From contig DDTO01000006.1 of assembly GCA_002344135.1 (NCBI GenBank), forward strand, positions 432,021 to 496,020: DNA of 64,000 nt, read 5' to 3'. The notes beneath the pieces were generated by a model. It searched no databases and was not told the origin of the DNA. It saw only the letters and a list, made by a program, of their open reading frames with translations. The translations under genes were made by a program, and so were the position numbers. This document shows positions 60,244 to 64,000 of this stretch, piece after piece; the stretch's first letter is position 1; every line of letters begins with the position of its first letter. This DNA is from Chthonomonas sp. UBA2362 (lineage in GTDB: Bacteria; Armatimonadota; Fimbriimonadia; Fimbriimonadales; Fimbriimonadaceae).

Positions 60244-61926
60244 CTAGGCCGGCTCCGCCATCCGCCGCTCCACGATCGATAGGATCTCGATTTCCCGCGC
60301 GCAGGCTCGGTCCTGCAGTTGCGCGGCTTTCGATCGGACCTCGGCTGTGTAAACCTCATCCTTCAGGCCACCGCAGTTGATCTCGACGTTGAGCCGCGCC
60401 CCGAGCACCGCCGACCGTGCGCAAACCGCTCCGACCCCGGCGTCGCTCACGCTGTTCGGGTTGCCAATCTCCGCCATCGCCCCGATCACCGCCATGGATT
60501 CCAGCGCAACCTCCATCACCCGCAGCGGAACCTCGATGGCGCGCTTCGTGGCCTCCTCGATCGATTCCTTGCGCCGGGCCTTGTCCTCGGAAGTCTCCTT
60601 GGGCAGCCCGAAGGCGTCCATCACCCGGTTGAACGCGTCGGTATCGGCATCGACGAGGCGCAGAAGCTCGTCGTGGGCGGCCTTGCCGCGCTCTGCCCAG
60701 TCGCTGAACTCCTCCCACCGCTCGTCCCAGCCCCTCTTGTGGCTGGAAAGGTTCGCTACCATCGTGCCCAGCGCCGCGCCGAGGGCGCCCAGTGCCGCGG
60801 CGACGCTGCCTCCCCCCGGGGCCGGGCTCTCGGAGGCGGTCTCTTCGACGAAAGACCGCAGCGAGAGATCGACGAGGCGTGGCTTCGGGTCGCGAATGGC
60901 GTACTCGATGATGCGCTCTTCGGGCACGAACGGCGCGAGGTCCTCCAGGCCCAGACTGCGGATCGCGATCTTGATGAGCTCCCTGTCGGCGACTCCCGTG
61001 CTTCGCTGCTGCTTGCGCAGGAAGTATCGTCCTGCATCGAGGAGGGCCTTCAGCGGGACGAGACCGACGATCTCGGAGCCGGTCACCCGCACCCCACGGG
61101 CGTCGGCTTTGCGAGCTGCTTCCTCGAAGCAGACATGGATCGGCGTGACCGCGATGTTGGTGAGGTTGACGCTGATCTGGGCGATACCGTATTCCTCGAT
61201 GAACCAGCCGATTGCCTTCACCGCCTTGAGGCTGCCGGGAATCCAAACCGGATCGCCGTGCTCGTCGAGGACCGGCTTGTCGTCGACTTTCTTCAGCCGC
61301 CCCTTCTCGCGGATGTCGAAGGCGATCGCGTTGGCGCGGCGCGTGCTGGTGGTGTTGAGGTTGACGTTGTAGGCAACGAGGAAGTCGCGCGCTCCGACCG
61401 CGGTCGCGCCGAGCCTCTCGTTGAATGCCGCAGGCCCGAAATCGGGCTGCCATTCGGGACGGGCAAGCTTCTCGGAAAGGCCCTCGTACTCGCCCTGCCG
61501 GACGGTGGCGAGGTTGCGTCGATCCTCGCGGGAAGCGGCGTTCTCGTAGAGGTAGATCGTCATGCCGAGTTCATCGGCCAGGCGCTTGCCCAGCTTCCGT
61601 GCCCACTCCACGGTCTCCTCCATCGTGATGCCGGCAATGGGGACGAGCGGGCAGACGTCCATGGCTCCGAAGCGGGGATGCTCGCCCTTATGCAGCCGCA
61701 TATCGATGAGTTCCGCCGCCTTCGCGGCGGCTCGGACGGCTGCTTCGCAGACTTCCGCGGGGGGGCCGACGAAGGTATAGACGGTCCGGTTGGTCGCTTG
61801 GCCCGGGTCGACGTTAAGGAGCTTTACCGCCTCCACCGATTCGATCGCATCGGCGATGGCGCGGATGGTTTCGGGGTTGCGCCCTTCGCTAAAGTTGGGC
61901 ACGCATTCGATAAGGGGTTGGTCCAT
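60244..61926 (-). CDS. ftcD: Bifunctional glutamate formiminotransferase / formiminotetrahydrofolate cyclodeaminase
   Basis: 560 residues. The N-terminal half (about 1-330) is the formiminotransferase: PLIECVPNFSEGRNPETIRA, GQATNRTVYTFVGPP, KGEHPRFGAMDVCPLVPIAG (catalytic His) and LVAYNVNLNTTSTRRANAIA. The C-terminal half (about 350-550) is the cyclodeaminase, an all-helical domain with ETASESPAPGGGSVAAALGA and AEIGNPNSVSDAGVGAV. Together they move the formimino group from formiminoglutamate to tetrahydrofolate and release ammonia, the last steps of histidine breakdown. No other hut genes are present. Confidence 0.93.
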   Translation of the reverse strand: MDQPLIECVPNFSEGRNPETIRAIADAIESVEAVKLLNVDPGQATNRTVYTFVGPPAEVCEAAVRAAAKAAELIDMRLHKGEHPRFGAMDVCPLVPIAGITMEETVEWARKLGKRLADELGMTIYLYENAASREDRRNLATVRQGEYEGLSEKLARPEWQPDFGPAAFNERLGATAVGARDFLVAYNVNLNTTSTRRANAIAFDIREKGRLKKVDDKPVLDEHGDPVWIPGSLKAVKAIGWFIEEYGIAQISVNLTNIAVTPIHVCFEEAARKADARGVRVTGSEIVGLVPLKALLDAGRYFLRKQQRSTGVADRELIKIAIRSLGLEDLAPFVPEERIIEYAIRDPKPRLVDLSLRSFVEETASESPAPGGGSVAAALGALGAALGTMVANLSSHKRGWDERWEEFSDWAERGKAAHDELLRLVDADTDAFNRVMDAFGLPKETSEDKARRKESIEEATKRAIEVPLRVMEVALESMAVIGAMAEIGNPNSVSDAGVGAVCARSAVLGARLNVEINCGGLKDEVYTAEVRSKAAQLQDRACAREIEILSIVERRMAEPA

Positions 61927-61939
61927 GGGTGCAGCCGGG

Positions 61940-61945
61940 ATTGTG
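61940..61945 (-). promoter_or_regulatory. -10 box (CACAAT) of ftcD
   Basis: CACAAT ends 13 bases before the ATG at 61926, preceded by GGT as at the 58691 gene. Confidence 0.35.
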
Positions 61946-61956
61946 ACCGATCGAGT

Positions 61957-62589
61957 CTAGTCCTCGGCGATGTCGAGGAGGCCCCGAGATACGGCACGGG
62001 CCGGGACGAACCCCGTTTGTATTCGGTAGGCCTTCATCGCTTCGTGGACGGCTATCGCGCAGGCGCTAGCCACATTCATGGAGCCCAGGAGTCCGAACAT
62101 CGGGATCGAGACGAGGGAGTCGCAGAGGTCCCGAAGTTCTGGACGTAGCCCATGGCGCTCCTCACCCAGGACGAGTGCGCAGGGAAAGGTCCATTCCATC
62201 TGCTCGACCGCGATGCATGAGTCACCCAGAGTCAGGCCGTAGATTTGGTAGCCCTCGGACCGGGCGCTCCCGATGGCTTGGTCGGCAGCGAGCCACCGAT
62301 ACGGCTGCCACTTCCAGATCCCGGTTCCCCCGCTCAGATCGGTCATGCCGTCGGCCTCGTGCTGGAAGAGGACTAGCTCGAGCCGGAAGGCCTCGGCGAT
62401 ACGCAAGATTCCGCCCTGGTTGATGAAGTTTCCCATCGGCGGCACGATGAGGCGAATCGGCGCGCGCGGGAGGGTCCCATAGGTTCGGCGAAGCTCGGGA
62501 TCGTGGGCAGTCCGATCGGCCCAAGAGTCGAGTTCTGTTTGCGCTTGGGTCTGTCGCCGTTTTCGCTGACGATAGGAGAGTCGGGGCAT
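61957..62589 (-). CDS. TrmH/SpoU family RNA methyltransferase
   Basis: 210 residues from ATG 62589. SPOUT-knot motifs: RLIVPPMGNFINQGGILRIA (motif 1, Asn and Arg), CALVLGEERHGLRPELRDLC (motif 2) and VSIPMFGLLGSMNVASACAI (motif 3, with S-M-N-V-A-S). It methylates the 2'-OH of a tRNA or rRNA ribose; the target is unknown. The N-terminal Arg/Gln-rich region (SYRQRKRRQTQAQTE) may bind RNA. The frame continues upstream to 62694 but that part lacks a ribosome binding site and has poor composition. It ends 30 bases upstream of ftcD on the same strand. Confidence 0.86.
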   Translation of the reverse strand: MPRLSYRQRKRRQTQAQTELDSWADRTAHDPELRRTYGTLPRAPIRLIVPPMGNFINQGGILRIAEAFRLELVLFQHEADGMTDLSGGTGIWKWQPYRWLAADQAIGSARSEGYQIYGLTLGDSCIAVEQMEWTFPCALVLGEERHGLRPELRDLCDSLVSIPMFGLLGSMNVASACAIAVHEAMKAYRIQTGFVPARAVSRGLLDIAED

Positions 62590-62679
62590 CGACCGATAAT
62601 CCTCGTAATTCTTTCCGCGAGGACCGCTCGGCGGTCCGTCCGACAATTGTCTTACCCAAGGAATGGGGCGAGGTGCAGG

Positions 62680-62880
62680 ATGGCACGAAGACAATTGAAG
62701 GTGGTTCGGCTGCTGGAGCCCGAGATGTGCCTGGAGTGTCGGTTCGCGAATCGAGCGGACGTCGAGCTCGAGGACGGCAGCGTGCAGCGGATGATCTATT
62801 GCCGCAGGCTGGACTGCGACAATTGGGACTACTCCTCCGCGGAGCCTGCGAGGGGGGTGACGGTGGACGAATCGGGGTAG
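62680..62880 (+). CDS. Small Cys-rich protein (66 aa), unknown family
   Basis: MARRQLKVVRLLEPEMCLEC begins the protein; C-x2-C (residues 17-20) and later YCRRLDCDNWD give four Cys spaced like a zinc-binding knuckle. The acidic/basic pattern is coherent through the end (SSAEPARGVTVDESG). GAGG lies 6 bases before the ATG. It is divergent from the SpoU gene and lies just before the rRNA promoter. A longer frame upstream is rejected as it has no start signal and overlaps the SpoU N-terminal region. Confidence 0.6.
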   Translation: MARRQLKVVRLLEPEMCLECRFANRADVELEDGSVQRMIYCRRLDCDNWDYSSAEPARGVTVDESG

Positions 62881-62996
62881 GTCCCGGGACCCGGAACTCC
62901 GGCCCTCGAGCGCTCGTTTGAACGAGCATGTCCGCGATGGTCCTCTGAGACCCGGACAGCCAGCGGAGGGATTTCACGCCTTCTGATCGCAACCCC

Positions 62997-63025
62997 TTGA
63001 CATGGGGCGCGCGTGCTGGTATCAT
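62997..63025 (+). promoter_or_regulatory. Consensus sigma-70 promoter of the 23S rRNA gene
   Basis: TTGACA (62997-63002), 17-base spacer, TATCAT (63020-63025). It is the best -35/-10 pair in the window. The 23S 5' end lies about 117 bases downstream. Confidence 0.9.
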
Positions 63026-63070
63026 GACTCTTCGCCGATGCCCCCGAGCGGGTGTTTTCGGCCTGCGAGA

Positions 63071-63083
63071 AAGCTCTTTGAAA
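63071..63083 (+). promoter_or_regulatory. boxA-like antitermination element in the rRNA leader
   Basis: AAGCTCTTTGAAA resembles the rRNA boxA consensus (TGCTCTTTAACAA). It lies in the leader between the promoter and the 23S gene, as expected for an rRNA transcript. Confidence 0.55.
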
Positions 63084-63141
63084 GTTGCATATTGGTTAGT
63101 GGAACACGCGTTGAACGCACCGAGCGTAAAGCTACAAGAAT

Positions 63142-64000
<859 letters not shown>

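Noticed and set aside
60319..62148. 609-residue plus-strand frame opposite ftcD
   Set aside because: Antisense shadow.

Overview
The window is a compact, GC-rich bacterial chromosome segment. It most likely comes from an Armatimonadota lineage close to Fimbriimonas. The markers are a prepilin with the RGFTLIELLVVIAIIAIL / LFPVFAQAKEAA signature and a C-terminal H-x9-DG motif, a PEP-CTERM protein, a type I dockerin, a zinc-type anti-sigma factor, and many small secreted proteins without clear families. The placement is inferred from protein style, not from a phylogeny. No phage, insertion sequence or CRISPR array was found.

Layout. 0-11.7 kb: 3' end of ppdK; an ECF sigma/anti-sigma pair; a secreted protein divergent from trpA; trpE convergent with trpA and divergent from selB; a DinB-like protein; then a tightly overlapped run (M42 peptidase, TauE exporter, nucleotidyltransferase-like protein, MFS transporter). 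11.7-18.1 kb: a minus-strand operon sufE / DUF5695-like / DUF948-like / BNR-repeat protein. 18.1-34.6 kb: speE, a Bax inhibitor-1 protein, an exported three-repeat protein, a tandem hairpin repeat array, a PEP-CTERM protein, recJ, a two-gene TrkA system, nadE with an active and a dead S41 protease, and a four-gene operon (cobalamin/Fe-type binding protein, mtnP, a HEAT protein, rpiB). 34.8-46.9 kb: a prepilin, an SAH riboswitch with ahcY, a subtilase, tRNA-Pro(GGG), two penicillin-binding proteins, adenosine deaminase with a 5'-nucleotidase-like protein, and a dockerin protein. 47-62.9 kb: a methyltransferase, an SRAP protein, a double-GH29 fucosidase, UvrD, a c-heme protein, a short PilB-like ATPase, an esterase, a lipoprotein, bifunctional FtcD, a SpoU methyltransferase and a small Cys protein. 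63.0-64 kb: the 5' part of a 23S rRNA gene with its own promoter and no 16S before it.

Genes that work together. ahcY splits S-adenosylhomocysteine; speE produces methylthioadenosine, which mtnP recycles; adenosine deaminase and the 5'-nucleotidase-like protein handle adenosine. The two PBPs form one cell-wall operon. selB implies selenocysteine decoding, although no selA or selC is present here.

The most interesting whole-window signal is that at least 13 genes carry a TANNNT-like -10 box only 5-8 bases before the start codon, which predicts leaderless mRNAs. Others are two dispersed hairpin repeat families, a solitary 23S gene, an SAH riboswitch whose 3' strand can re-pair into a terminator, an S41 protease/pseudoprotease pair, a GH29-GH29 fusion, and an rpiB gene that appears to start at CTG (or ATT).
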